A DNA stretch of 64,000 nucleotides from Hansschlegelia zhihuaiae (GTDB taxonomy: Bacteria > Pseudomonadota > Alphaproteobacteria > Rhizobiales > Methylopilaceae). Position 1 is the first letter of the stretch. Each line of letters begins with the position of its first letter. The notes under the pieces are model-generated. The model saw only the letters and a program-made list of their open reading frames with translations. It searched no databases and was not told where the DNA came from. The translations under genes and the position numbers were made by a program. Of the stretch, positions 36,885 to 47,788 are shown piece by piece. The stretch spans positions 118,788-182,787 of the forward strand of contig NZ_RYFI01000010.1 of assembly GCF_004103825.1 (NCBI RefSeq), read 5' to 3'.

Positions 36885-38477
36885 CTATTCGGCGGCGATC
36901 GGAGAGGCGCTCAGCGGTCGCCCGTGGCCCGACTCCGGACGGGCGGGTCCAAGCAGCCGGTCGGGGCCCATGCGGATCGTCTTGACCATGAGCACGAGGT
37001 CGACGACCGCGAGCGCGGAGTAGAACGCCACGAAGCCGATCAGCGTCGCCCAGACATTGCCGGCCGACACGCTCGAGACCGCGAGAAACGTCGGCATGAC
37101 GCCCTCGATGACCCAGGGCTGACGTCCGACTTCGGCGACGATCCAGCCGAGCTCGGCGGCGACCCACGGCGTCGGCAGGGCGAGGAGGGCGACCCAGAGG
37201 AATGTCCGCGACGCGTCGATACGACCCCGGCTCGCCAGCACGAAAGCGGTCGCAAACAGCGCGATGAAGAACACGCCAAGTCCGACCATGATCCGGAAGC
37301 TCCAGAACAACGGAGAGATCGGCGGGACCGTGCTCCAGGCCGCGCGGGTGATCTCGGCGTCGGTCGCATTCAGGACGTCGGGCCGGATCTTCTTGAGCAG
37401 CAGCGCGTAGCCGAGTTCGGCCGAGGTCGCCTCGAGCTTCGCGCGAGCCATCGCGTCGGTGCGGTCGGCCTTGATCTTCTCGAGCGCTTCATAGGCCATC
37501 AGGCCGAAGCGGATTCGCAGCTCCACATCCTTGACGAGGTCCTCGATGCCCGCGACCTCCTTGCTGATCGAGCGGGTCGCGATCAGGCCGAGCATCCACG
37601 GGATCCTGACCTCGTAGCGGGTCTCGCGCGCTTCTGCGTCGGGAATGCCGAACAGCGTGAAAGAGGCCGGCGCGGGTTCGGTCTTCCACATCGCCTCGAT
37701 GGCGGCGAGCTTCATCCTCTGGTTTTCGCCGGTCGTGTAGCCGCTCTCGTCGCCAAGCACGACGACTGAAAGCGCCGCCGCGAGACCGAAGCTCGCCGCC
37801 ACCGTGGCGGATCGCTTGGCGAGTTCCATGTGCCGAAGGCGCAGCATGTAGAAAGCGCTGACCGCCAGCACGAACACCGCCCCGGTCACGTAGCCCGCGC
37901 TCACCGTGTGGACGAACTTCGCCTGGGCGACGGGATTGAAGATCAGCGCGGAAAAGTCCGAGACCTCCATCCGCATCGTGTCGGGGTTGAAGGTCGCTCC
38001 GACGGGGTTCTGCATCCAGCCGTTGGCGATCAGGATCCACAGCGCGGAGAGATTCGTCGCGAGCGCGAGCAGCCAAGTGACCGCGAGATGGCCCACCTTC
38101 GACAGTCGCTCCCAGCCGAAGAAGAACAGACCGATGAACGTCGCCTCGAGAAAGAAGGCCATGAGGCCCTCGATCGCAAGCGGCGCGCCGAAAACGTCTC
38201 CGACGTAGTGACTATAATAGGCCCAGTTCGTGCCGAACTGAAACTCCATGGTGACGCCGGTCGCGACGCCCATGGCGAAGTTGATGCCGAACAGCGCGCC
38301 CCAGAACTTGACCATGCGCCGCCAGATCTCGCGGCCGGTCATGACATAGACCGTCTCCATGATCGCGAGCAGGACGGCGAGGCCGAGCGTCAGCGGTACG
38401 AAGAGGAAGTGGTACATCGCCGTCAGCCCGAATTGCAGGCGTGAGAGGCTGACGACGTCAAGATCGGCGAAAGTCAT
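36885..38477 (-). CDS. cydA: Cytochrome bd ubiquinol oxidase subunit I
   Basis: 530 residues from ATG 38477, which overlaps the stop of the small upstream frame (ATGA). Haem ligands: His in RLQFGLTAMYHFLF (about residue 22), His in KFVHTVSAGY, Met in SFRIMVGLG; quinol-loop and GRQPWVIEGVMPT motif present. Length equals the E. coli enzyme (522), so a long Q-loop form is probable. Oxidises ubiquinol and reduces O2; with cbb3 it gives two high-affinity oxidases in one locus. The FNR-type box 38685-38698 controls the operon. Confidence 0.97.
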   Translation of the reverse strand: MTFADLDVVSLSRLQFGLTAMYHFLFVPLTLGLAVLLAIMETVYVMTGREIWRRMVKFWGALFGINFAMGVATGVTMEFQFGTNWAYYSHYVGDVFGAPLAIEGLMAFFLEATFIGLFFFGWERLSKVGHLAVTWLLALATNLSALWILIANGWMQNPVGATFNPDTMRMEVSDFSALIFNPVAQAKFVHTVSAGYVTGAVFVLAVSAFYMLRLRHMELAKRSATVAASFGLAAALSVVVLGDESGYTTGENQRMKLAAIEAMWKTEPAPASFTLFGIPDAEARETRYEVRIPWMLGLIATRSISKEVAGIEDLVKDVELRIRFGLMAYEALEKIKADRTDAMARAKLEATSAELGYALLLKKIRPDVLNATDAEITRAAWSTVPPISPLFWSFRIMVGLGVFFIALFATAFVLASRGRIDASRTFLWVALLALPTPWVAAELGWIVAEVGRQPWVIEGVMPTFLAVSSVSAGNVWATLIGFVAFYSALAVVDLVLMVKTIRMGPDRLLGPARPESGHGRPLSASPIAAE

Positions 38478-38650
38478 CGGGAGGGACCTGTCGGAGCGGA
38501 GACATCTTTTGAAAGCAGCTTTGCTTCCGTCCCGACGGAGCCGACGCGCTGCTTCATCGGCGCGAAGACGAAAACGCCTGCGCCGATGACGATGAGCGCC
38601 TTGAGAAGGACAACGATGAGCGCCGGACGGGCGACCGGATGGGACCACAT
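38474..38650 (-). CDS. Small membrane protein preceding cydA (58 aa)
   Basis: 58 residues: short basic N terminus, one hydrophobic helix (about residues 10-31, ALIVVLLKALIVIGAGVFVF) and a polar tail. Its TGA overlaps the cydA ATG as ATGA, strongly suggesting translational coupling. A weak AAAGG precedes the ATG, and the -41.5 rule applied to box 38685-38698 places the transcript start exactly at this ATG, so it may be read from a leaderless message. No family recognised; possibly an oxidase assembly or regulatory peptide. Confidence 0.65.
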   Translation of the reverse strand: MWSHPVARPALIVVLLKALIVIGAGVFVFAPMKQRVGSVGTEAKLLSKDVSAPTGPSR

Positions 38651-38684
38651 GAGCCTTTATCGCCGTCGGCCCGCGTCTCCTGCC

Positions 38685-38698
38685 GTGATCTAGGTCAA
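38685..38698 (-). promoter_or_regulatory. FNR/FixK-like operator of the cyd operon
   Basis: GTGATCTAGGTCAA: right half exact, one mismatch in the left. A -10-like GATAAA lies at 38656-38661, correctly spaced for a start near 38650. Confidence 0.7.
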
Positions 38699-38702
38699 AT
38701 CT

Positions 38703-38828
38703 TCAGACGTGCCGGCGAGCCTGGAACGGACGACGGCGGCGGAGCAGGCGAGGACCGCGCGGCTCCGTCCCCAGAACGATCGCGACGGCGATGAGAGCGG
38801 CGAGCACCGCAAGTCCAGCTTCGAACAT
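38703..38828 (-). CDS. Possible 41-aa small membrane protein
   Basis: ATG at 38828 with AGGTGAAGG upstream; one hydrophobic helix (about residues 4-21, AGLAVLAALIAVAIVLG) then an Arg-rich tail. It is divergent from fixL and both could use the near-consensus box 38890-38903. Existence rests on ribosome site, hydrophobic helix and box spacing only. Confidence 0.4.
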   Translation of the reverse strand: MFEAGLAVLAALIAVAIVLGTEPRGPRLLRRRRPFQARRHV

Positions 38829-38889
38829 GGCCTTCACCTGAGTTTTCTGCTCGCGTCCCCTCACAAACATCGCAACGCGGCGACAAGCC

Positions 38890-38903
38890 TTGATATGAGA
38901 CAA
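38890..38903. promoter_or_regulatory. FNR/FixK-like site between fixL and a small frame
   Basis: TTGATATGAGACAA: left half exact, right half one mismatch (GACAA). Predicts a 25-base leader for fixL and about 27 bases for the 41-aa frame on the other strand. Confidence 0.55.
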
Positions 38904-38962
38904 AGTTAGCGAGTTCTGAGGTCCCTTCCAAGCGGATCGCCGCTTGGGCGGCAGTGGTGATC

Positions 38963-40498
38963 ATGACCGATCGATCGGATCCGAGCCCGTTGGCGAGTCG
39001 CAAGACTGCGGCTGAGTTGCTCATCGACTCGCTGTCGGACGTCGCCCTGATGGTTCTTGATCGAGAGGGCGTCATCAAAAGCTGGAGCGTCGGCGCGGCC
39101 AACCTGCATGGATGGACTGCCGACGAGATGATCGGTCGGCATTTTTCGGTGATGTTTCGACCGGAGGACGTTGCGGCCGGCCGGCCCCAGCAGCAGATCG
39201 AGACGGTCCGCTCCTTGGGGCGGTACGAAGAGACAGGCGTCAGACGTCGCAGCGACGGCAAGGAATATGTCGCGGCTGTGGTGATGACGCCTGTCATCGG
39301 CGACGACGGAAGCGTCCAGGCCTACGCCAAGGTCATGAGAGACGTGTCTGAACGTGTCGCCGGCGAGCAGGCGCTACGGGCGAGCGAAGCTCACCTCCGT
39401 TCGATTCTGGACGCTGTCCCGGACGCGATGATCGTCATCGACGAGCGCGCCACGATTCAGTCGTTCAGCCTCACGGCCGAGAGGCAATTTGGCTACGCGC
39501 CGAAGGATGTGATCGGTCAGAATGTCAGCATGCTGATGCCAGAGCCCTATCGCAGCCAACACGACGGCTACATCTCCCGCTACCGGACCACGGGCGAGCG
39601 TCGCATCATCGGCATCGGCCGGGTCGTGGTGGGGCAGAGACAGGATGGCTCGACCTTTCCCATGGAACTTTCGGTGGGCGAAATGCGGTCGGGCGGCGCC
39701 CGCTATTTCACGGGATTCATCCGCGATCTCACGGAGCGTCGGGAAGCCGAGACGCGCATGCAGGAACTCCAGGCCGAACTCGTCCATATGTCGCGCTTCA
39801 CAGCGCTCGGAGAGATGGCGTCGACGCTGGCGCACGAGATCAATCAGCCACTTACAGCCATCGCCAATTATCTGAAGGGGTGTCGCCGGCTGCTGGAGCG
39901 CATGAGCGGAGACGAGGTCTCCCTGATGAAGGACGCGGTCGAGCAGGCGGCGGACCAGGCGTTGAGAGCGGGCGATGTAATCCGACGACTTCGCGAGTTT
40001 GTCGCACGCGGCGAGACTGAGCGGCGCGTCGAGAACCTGCCGAAGCTCGTGGAGGAAGCAAGCGCTCTCGCGCTCGTGGGCGCGCGTGAACGCGGCGTGC
40101 GCGTGACTTTCGATTTCGATCCGGGCGCTTCATTCGTGCTCGCCGATCGGATCCAAATCCAGCAGGTTTTGCTCAACCTCATGCGCAACGCGCTGGAAGC
40201 GATGCAGGATGTCGGCCGCCGACAACTCACCGTCGCCACCAAGAGCGGACCGGATGGCGAGCTTGTCGAGATCGGCGTCGCGGACAGCGGTTCGGGCGTC
40301 GCGGAGGAGGTCGCGGCAAAGTTGTTCCAGCCCTTTGTCACGACCAAGTCAGCTGGAATGGGCGTCGGCCTTTCAATCTGTCGCACGATCGTGGAATCCC
40401 ACGGCGGCCGGATTTGGGTCGAGGCCTCGCAGGATGGCGGGGCGCGTTTCGCCTTCACGTTGCGCCAGGTGCGACCGGGGGAGGTCAGTGATGACTAG
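38963..40498 (+). CDS. fixL: Oxygen-sensing histidine kinase FixL
   Basis: 511 residues from ATG 38963 (two GTG codons precede in frame). PAS-A (about 20-130), haem-binding PAS-B (about 135-260) with the proximal His at residue 200 (RSQHDGYI) and the downstream IIGIGR arginine that senses O2, HisKA with phospho-acceptor H291 (LAHEINQPL), then N, G1 and G2 boxes of the ATPase ([20 protein letters not shown]). No membrane segment, like the Bradyrhizobium form. It phosphorylates FixJ when O2 leaves the haem. Eight-base overlap with fixJ. Confidence 0.96.
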   Translation: MTDRSDPSPLASRKTAAELLIDSLSDVALMVLDREGVIKSWSVGAANLHGWTADEMIGRHFSVMFRPEDVAAGRPQQQIETVRSLGRYEETGVRRRSDGKEYVAAVVMTPVIGDDGSVQAYAKVMRDVSERVAGEQALRASEAHLRSILDAVPDAMIVIDERATIQSFSLTAERQFGYAPKDVIGQNVSMLMPEPYRSQHDGYISRYRTTGERRIIGIGRVVVGQRQDGSTFPMELSVGEMRSGGARYFTGFIRDLTERREAETRMQELQAELVHMSRFTALGEMASTLAHEINQPLTAIANYLKGCRRLLERMSGDEVSLMKDAVEQAADQALRAGDVIRRLREFVARGETERRVENLPKLVEEASALALVGARERGVRVTFDFDPGASFVLADRIQIQQVLLNLMRNALEAMQDVGRRQLTVATKSGPDGELVEIGVADSGSGVAEEVAAKLFQPFVTTKSAGMGVGLSICRTIVESHGGRIWVEASQDGGARFAFTLRQVRPGEVSDD

Positions 40499-41114
40499 CG
40501 AAGTAGTGCATGTCGTTGATGACGATATCGCCGTGCGGCAATCCCTCGCTTTTCTGCTGTCCACCGACGGCCTGCCGGTTCGCGTGCATGACAGCGCCGA
40601 GAGCTTTCTGATGAACATGACCGAGTTCAGCGGCGGCTGCATTGTCACGGATGTGCGCATGCCGGGAATCGACGGGCTCGACTTCCTCGCGAGGCTTAGG
40701 GATCGGGGCGTCGATATGCCGGTGATCGTCATGACCGGCCATGCGGACGTTCCGCTTGCGGTTGAAGCCATGAAAAGAGGCGCCGTCGACTTCCTGGAGA
40801 AGCCGTTTGAAGACGAGGCGTTGCTGTCTGCGATCCGCACCGCGCTGGATCGCCGAAAAGGCGGCATGGAGCCCAAGGCCCAATCGGTCGATATCCGCGA
40901 GCGCGTCGAGGCGCTCTCTGAAAGGGAGCGCCAGGTCCTGGAGGGTCTGCTCGCCGGCAAGGCCAACAAGGTGATTGCGTTCGATCTGGAGATCAGCCCG
41001 CGCACCGTTGAGATCTACCGCGCAAACGTGATGACGAAGATGCAGGCGACCAGCTTGTCTCACTTGGTCCGACTTACGCTCCAGTCAGGCTCGGCCCTTA
41101 AGTACAAACCCTGA
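40491..41114 (+). CDS. fixJ: Response regulator FixJ
   Basis: 207 residues. Receiver domain with acidic pocket VVDDD, phospho-acceptor D54 (VTDVRMPG), Thr in IVMTGHAD and Lys in LEKPF; LuxR-type helix-turn-helix C-terminal ([19 protein letters not shown]). GGGGAGG ribosome site within fixL. Target in rhizobia is fixK or nifA; no cysteine-free FixK is in the window, so it may activate one of the FnrN genes or a distant fixK. Confidence 0.96.
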   Translation: MTSEVVHVVDDDIAVRQSLAFLLSTDGLPVRVHDSAESFLMNMTEFSGGCIVTDVRMPGIDGLDFLARLRDRGVDMPVIVMTGHADVPLAVEAMKRGAVDFLEKPFEDEALLSAIRTALDRRKGGMEPKAQSVDIRERVEALSERERQVLEGLLAGKANKVIAFDLEISPRTVEIYRANVMTKMQATSLSHLVRLTLQSGSALKYKP

Positions 41115-41195
41115 ATGTCTCTAGGCGCGGATCGCCGCCATAACGGGTCGGGGCGCAATGAAGCGCTCTGCGCGCGCATGGTCCGGAATCCTTTT

Positions 41196-41564
41196 ATGTC
41201 AACAGCTTCAGGAGCGGTCCTCGTCGTCGACGACGACCATGCAGTGCGTCGTTCGCTGCAATTCATGCTGGAGCTTGAGGGGTTGCGGGTTCGGGCCTTC
41301 GCGAGCGGCGCCGCGCTTCTCGCCGAGAAGGACCTGCCGCAATGCGGCTGCCTTGTCGTCGATCAGCTCATGCCCGGCATGACAGGAATTGAACTCATCC
41401 AGGCGCTCAGGACGAGAGGGTGGCTTCTTCCCATCGTCATGATCGCGGGAAATGTGACGAAGGATCTGAAGCGGGAGGCCAGACGCTGCGGCGCGGCCGC
41501 CGTCGTTGAAAAGCCGCTGCATGGGGCGGATCTCGCGGGAACGATCCGCGAGCTCTTGAAGTAA
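41196..41564 (+). CDS. Single-domain receiver protein following fixLJ
   Basis: 122 residues from ATG 41196; an in-frame ATG at 41115, immediately after the fixJ stop, would add 27 unconserved residues. Receiver only: VLVVDDDHAVRRS, acceptor Asp in VVDQLMPG, Lys in VEKPL. The switch Thr/Ser is replaced: FixJ reads MTGH where this reads IAGN. It may act as a phosphate sink or inhibitor for FixL; no output domain exists. Confidence 0.85.
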   Translation: MSTASGAVLVVDDDHAVRRSLQFMLELEGLRVRAFASGAALLAEKDLPQCGCLVVDQLMPGMTGIELIQALRTRGWLLPIVMIAGNVTKDLKREARRCGAAAVVEKPLHGADLAGTIRELLK

Positions 41565-41593
41565 AACGAGTCAGTAAGTCGATGGAAGCTCGC

Positions 41594-42163
41594 CTAAGCG
41601 CGAGAGGGCGATCGGTTATCCCCACTCTGCTCAGAAACTGCTGTAACGGACGGCCCCCCGCTGGGCGAGGCCGTTGTTATCCGGCGCACCATGATTCCAT
41701 CCGACACGGCGCGATAGCCTTCAAGTCCCTCGACCGCGTTGACGACAGACTGTGGAAGATGCACGGCCACCGCGTCGCATCGCAGTTCGCGGCCGAGCTC
41801 CTCGCCATGCCGGGCGATCGCGGTCAGCAAGTCGGGCCCGGCTCCGACGACATCTGCGATGACCAGGTCGCGTACGTTCAGAACTCTGGCGAGACCCTCG
41901 CTGGCCGCGACCAGCGAGGGCTGGACGTCGACCTCATAGCGATACAAAGCATGCGGATAGCCGCGTGGATCCTCGATCAGCACCAGTCCCGAGCGACCGT
42001 CCTTTGATGAGGTGGCGCGCCTAAGGTAACGCGTCCATGCGGCGAAGCTCAGAGATGGGTGCGCAAGGCTGACCAGAGCGAAGGCGCGACGCGCGATCTC
42101 TTGACCGCGGTCACCATCGTCCGAGGTCAGGCAACGCGCTACGAAAAGGTCGCGGGACCGCAT
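41594..42163 (-). CDS. Protein of unknown function, possibly GNAT-like
   Basis: 189 residues from ATG 42163 (TTG 42175 also in frame). Soluble. Central part LVLIEDPRGYPHALYRYEVD and LNVRDLVIADVV plus the helix LLTAIARHGEELGRELRCDAVAVHLPQ recalls a GNAT-like alternation but no acetyl-CoA loop (Q/RxxGxG/A) is evident. The palindrome CCTGA-ACTG-TCAGG at 42229-42242 lies 73 bases upstream. Convergent with the receiver gene. Function not recognised. Confidence 0.7.
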   Translation of the reverse strand: MRSRDLFVARCLTSDDGDRGQEIARRAFALVSLAHPSLSFAAWTRYLRRATSSKDGRSGLVLIEDPRGYPHALYRYEVDVQPSLVAASEGLARVLNVRDLVIADVVGAGPDLLTAIARHGEELGRELRCDAVAVHLPQSVVNAVEGLEGYRAVSDGIMVRRITTASPSGGPSVTAVSEQSGDNRSPSRA

Positions 42164-42228
42164 CGGAACATCCAAGGGTAAGAACAGTCAAAACTACGGC
42201 GTGCCAAGCACTGGCCGACGTTGTCTCC

Positions 42229-42242
42229 CCTGAACTGTCAGG
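42229..42242 (-). promoter_or_regulatory. Palindrome with CRP/FNR-like core
   Basis: CCTGAACTGTCAGG is a perfect TGA-N4-TCA palindrome (outer bases CC/GG instead of TT/AA) at the same distance from the start of the gene at 42163 as the FNR boxes elsewhere. Could be an operator for another CRP/FNR member or a chance hairpin. Confidence 0.3.
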
Positions 42243-42344
42243 TGGAAGACTACGGAAGGCGGCCACCGCTGACATTTAGATCGAGACGAAACGCTGCGAC
42301 GTCCAACTGCTCAAGATGCTTCGAGCCGCGAGACTAGGGCGACG

Positions 42345-42863
42345 TCATTTTGCTCGGCAGACCAGGACCGGGATGCTCGAATGCGTCAGAACCTTGACGG
42401 TCTGGCTGCCCATTACGAGCGCGGATATTCCGCGTCGGCCATGGCTCGCCATCACGATCAACTGGCAGTCATTGTCCTCGGCGGCCCGGATGATTGCTCT
42501 GAACGGCTCGGCGTCCTCCAAATGCAATTGCTTTGTGGGCACCTCCGCTGCAGTCGCTACTGCGGCGGCCGGCGACATGACAGACTGAACATGTTTTTTC
42601 ATCTGGCGGGAATGTTCTTCGAAGCTGCGGTAGACTGTCACCGCATAGGAAGACGTCGGCTCATACGGCTCGGTCACCGTGACGAAATAGATTGTCGCGC
42701 CTGTTGCGTGCGCCAGTCCGACCGCATGGGATATCGCCTCGCCGGAAAGCGGGCTCCCATCTATCGGTACAAGAATTCGGCTATAGAGTTTATTCCCGAG
42801 GCTGCCCGTGGCCTGAGCGCCTTTCAGCGAGATCTGGCCTTCTATACTCGTGCTCGTCGACAT
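42345..42863 (-). CDS. Universal stress protein, single UspA domain
   Basis: 172 residues from the ATG after GGAGTGGAAGGC. RILVPIDGSPLSGEA near residue 28, then MASHGRRGISALVMGSQTVKVL giving (A/G)-x2-G-x9-G-S, and LTHSSIPVLVCRAK at the end. Paralogue of the Usp at 8846-9409. A perfect-left-half FNR-type box lies 63 bases upstream. Divergent from the P-type ATPase gene. Confidence 0.93.
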   Translation of the reverse strand: MSTSTSIEGQISLKGAQATGSLGNKLYSRILVPIDGSPLSGEAISHAVGLAHATGATIYFVTVTEPYEPTSSYAVTVYRSFEEHSRQMKKHVQSVMSPAAAVATAAEVPTKQLHLEDAEPFRAIIRAAEDNDCQLIVMASHGRRGISALVMGSQTVKVLTHSSIPVLVCRAK

Positions 42864-42919
42864 GCCTTCCACTCCTATCAATCTAGGGCAAGGCTGACGA
42901 CACTTGCTCGGCGACGTCC

Positions 42920-42933
42920 TTGATCCAGCTCAA
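42920..42933 (-). promoter_or_regulatory. FNR/FixK-like operator of Usp 42345
   Basis: TTGATCCAGCTCAA: left half exact, TCAA core kept. Predicted leader about 22 bases. Confidence 0.7.
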
Positions 42934-43046
42934 TTTCCGCGCAAGCGCGCGCGGTTAGCAGTGAAAATCAAGCGGCTGACCAAGAACCGTTGGCCGATGT
43001 CATAGCCCGAGATCGCGCTGTATGACATGCGCTCCACCCCCCGAAT

Positions 43047-43060
43047 GTGATCAAGATCAA
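43047..43060 (+). promoter_or_regulatory. FNR/FixK-like operator of cation ATPase
   Basis: GTGATCAAGATCAA: right half exact, one mismatch in the left. Predicted leader about 22 bases to the start at 43117. Confidence 0.7.
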
Positions 43061-43116
43061 GACTGTTGGGTCTCGGATAGCGGAAGATCGTCGCCTCATT
43101 CGCAGCGAGACGACCG

Positions 43117-45722
<2,606 letters not shown>

Positions 45723-45723
<1 letters not shown>

Positions 45724-45743
45724 CCTTGCGAGATCGGCAAGGC
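45723..45743 (+). terminator. Hairpin at the end of the cation ATPase gene
   Basis: GCCTTGC-GAGATCG-GCAAGGC begins on the last base of the stop codon. Seven perfect pairs; no T-run follows. Confidence 0.5.
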
Positions 45744-45905
45744 GGCTGGCGGTAGGCGTTTCGTGCATAGGGCCAAGACGCTCAGGCCACTGCCTCGGAT
45801 ACAGACTGTCCTCGGGAACGCGAAGGGCGCTTCCTCCCGCCCGGTCCAAAGCACTAAGATCGTCGCAACACGCGCCGATCTCGCGTGCGGACGATCGCCG
45901 AGGCT

Positions 45906-45919
45906 TTGATCACGGTCAA
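45906..45919 (+). promoter_or_regulatory. FNR/FixK-like operator of Usp 45974
   Basis: TTGATCACGGTCAA fits the consensus. Centre 61 bases before the start; predicted leader about 20 bases. Confidence 0.75.
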
Positions 45920-45973
45920 TGACCGATTACCGTCAGCTGCGACGTTGCCCCGACAGAACTATTGGAGGTCGCT

Positions 45974-46819
45974 ATGCCGCATTCCTTGTCCGGACTGAAG
46001 AACGTGCTTGTCGTCATGAATGAAGAAGGACAGGGCGAGCGTTCGGCCGCCCTCGCTTACGGCCTGTCTCTCGCCCAGGCCGCACAAGCGCATGTCACCG
46101 TGCAGGCAGGCACGGTGAAACTGGATCTGCCCAGCGCACGTGGATCGTCCGTCGTGGCCGGCATGGTGGCGGCGGAGAACCGCCGGCTGCGCGAGTTGGC
46201 GACGCGCATTGCGGACGAGTCGCGTGCGGAGGCCGCCATGGCCGGCGTGATCTGCGAAACGGACGCGACGCAACTCGACTACGCGCATCTCAAGGCGCGG
46301 GCCTTGGCGCAGGCCCGCGTCAACGACGTCACGATCGTCGACGCAGATCCTAGCGTGCTGACGATCGACGGCGGGCTGCTGCGAACCGTCCTTTTCGACA
46401 GCGGACGACCGTCTATCGTCGTGCCGAAAGGATGCGACGCGTTCGCGGCGGACCGAATTGTGGTGGCCTGGGACGGGAGCGCGTCCGCGTCACGCGCCGT
46501 GGCCTCGGCGATGCCGTTCCTGCGAGCCGCATCCGAGGTCGAAGTCGTCTGCTATATCGGCGAGAAGGATCTCTCGGACAGCGCCGCCGGAGCGGACCTC
46601 GCCGCCGCGCTCGTTAGACACGACGTCAACGTATCGGCCAAGGAACTGGCTGCAGGCGGCGATGTCGCGCGGCGCCTCTGCGAGCAGGTCGGCCTCATCC
46701 GGGCGGACATGATCGTGATGGGCGCGTTCGTGCATTCGCCAGTTCGCGAATGGCTGTTCGGCGGGGTCACACAGTCTATGCTAAAGACCACCCCAGTACC
46801 GCTTTTCATGGCGCGTTGA
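45974..46819 (+). CDS. Universal stress protein, tandem, divergent type
   Basis: 281 residues from the ATG after TTGGAGGTCGCT. Two UspA-like halves: NVLVVMNEEGQGERSAALAYG at the start and DRIVVAWDGSASASRAV near residue 158; the C-terminal loop reads MGAFVHSPVREWLFGGVTQS, where the second Gly of G-x2-G is Val, so nucleotide binding is doubtful. Different subfamily from the other four Usps in the window. Followed by a strong hairpin. Confidence 0.9.
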   Translation: MPHSLSGLKNVLVVMNEEGQGERSAALAYGLSLAQAAQAHVTVQAGTVKLDLPSARGSSVVAGMVAAENRRLRELATRIADESRAEAAMAGVICETDATQLDYAHLKARALAQARVNDVTIVDADPSVLTIDGGLLRTVLFDSGRPSIVVPKGCDAFAADRIVVAWDGSASASRAVASAMPFLRAASEVEVVCYIGEKDLSDSAAGADLAAALVRHDVNVSAKELAAGGDVARRLCEQVGLIRADMIVMGAFVHSPVREWLFGGVTQSMLKTTPVPLFMAR

Positions 46820-46835
46820 ACTCGCGCAGACCGAT

Positions 46836-46873
46836 GATCTTCCCCCTAGGGGAAACCCCTTAGGGGGAAGATC
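46836..46873. terminator. Long imperfect-by-one-base hairpin
   Basis: GATCTTCCCCCT pairs with AGGGGGAAGATC and, inside, AGGGG pairs with CCCCT around an AAA loop with one bulged T: about 17 pairs. It lies 17 bases after the Usp stop and 66 bases before the second FNR-like gene. Probably a terminator, though no T-run follows; it also occupies the position where other units carry an FNR box. Confidence 0.6.
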
Positions 46874-46938
46874 TGAATTTCGCTGGGCGCCGCAAAGGTT
46901 ACTCTCCGGATCATGCCCTTAGAGGCCTGGAGGCGCAA

Positions 46939-47727
46939 ATGCACATTCAGCAACCCGCCAGCGTTTCAGCGTTCTCGCCCGAAATCCTGTCCGCAGCGTA
47001 TCGCGACGCCCGCGCGGCTGAGGTCGCGCATTGCGAAGACGCTCCGAGAGGCCGTTGCTCAGCGTGTCCGGTGCGCGGCTTGAGCGTCTGCGCCGCGCTT
47101 GCCCAGGACGAACTTCCAAGGCTCGAACAGCTCTCGGATCCTGTGCGCTTTCGGGCCGGCGAAACCATTCTGCTGGAAGGCGATCCGGCCGGCGCCGTCT
47201 ACAACCTTAAGGCTGGGATGGTGCGTCTGTACCGCATCTTGCCCGATGGCCGCCGCCAGATCGTGGGCTTCATGATGCCCGGCGATTTCATCGGCCTGTC
47301 GCTCTCCGACCGGAATGGCTTTTCGGCCGATGCGGTCGACGATGTCGCCGCCTGTCGTTTCGACCGCGCCGCATATACGAAGTTCGTCGGCCAGACGCCT
47401 CATCTTCTGAGACAGATGCATGAAGCGGCGAGCCATGAGCTGACAATCGCGCAAGACCACATGGTTCTGCTCGGCCGGCGCAGCGCCGAGGAAAAAGTGG
47501 CTTCGTTTCTGATGTCCCAACGCGATCGGATGCGCAGGCTCGGCGCGAGCGTCGTGACGCTCGCTCTGCCAATGTCGAGGACCGACTTGGCCGACCATCT
47601 AGGCTTGACGATCGAGACCGTCAGCCGAGTGATCTCGAGGCTTGCGCGCGCTCGGGTCGTCTTGGTCGTGCCGAACGGAGTGCGCCTCCTCGACCTCGCC
47701 AAACTGGAAAGCCTGGCGGCGTCCTAA
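46939..47727 (+). CDS. FNR-type oxygen-sensing transcription regulator (FnrN-like) 2
   Basis: 262 residues; GGAGG lies eight bases before the ATG. Cysteines C40-x2-C43-x7-C51 and a fourth in VAACRFDR match FNR cluster ligands. Barrel RRQIVGFMMPGDFIGLS and helix-turn-helix LADHLGLTIETVSRVISRL are nearly identical to those of the regulator at 29281-30051, so both should recognise the same TTGA-N6-TCAA sites. Unlike the first copy it lacks an upstream FNR box. Confidence 0.94.
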   Translation: MHIQQPASVSAFSPEILSAAYRDARAAEVAHCEDAPRGRCSACPVRGLSVCAALAQDELPRLEQLSDPVRFRAGETILLEGDPAGAVYNLKAGMVRLYRILPDGRRQIVGFMMPGDFIGLSLSDRNGFSADAVDDVAACRFDRAAYTKFVGQTPHLLRQMHEAASHELTIAQDHMVLLGRRSAEEKVASFLMSQRDRMRRLGASVVTLALPMSRTDLADHLGLTIETVSRVISRLARARVVLVVPNGVRLLDLAKLESLAAS

Positions 47728-47788
47728 GTGGATTGCGCGATCGCCGCCCGGAAGCAGGTCGAGGGTCCGACGACCGGGGCGCGATATG

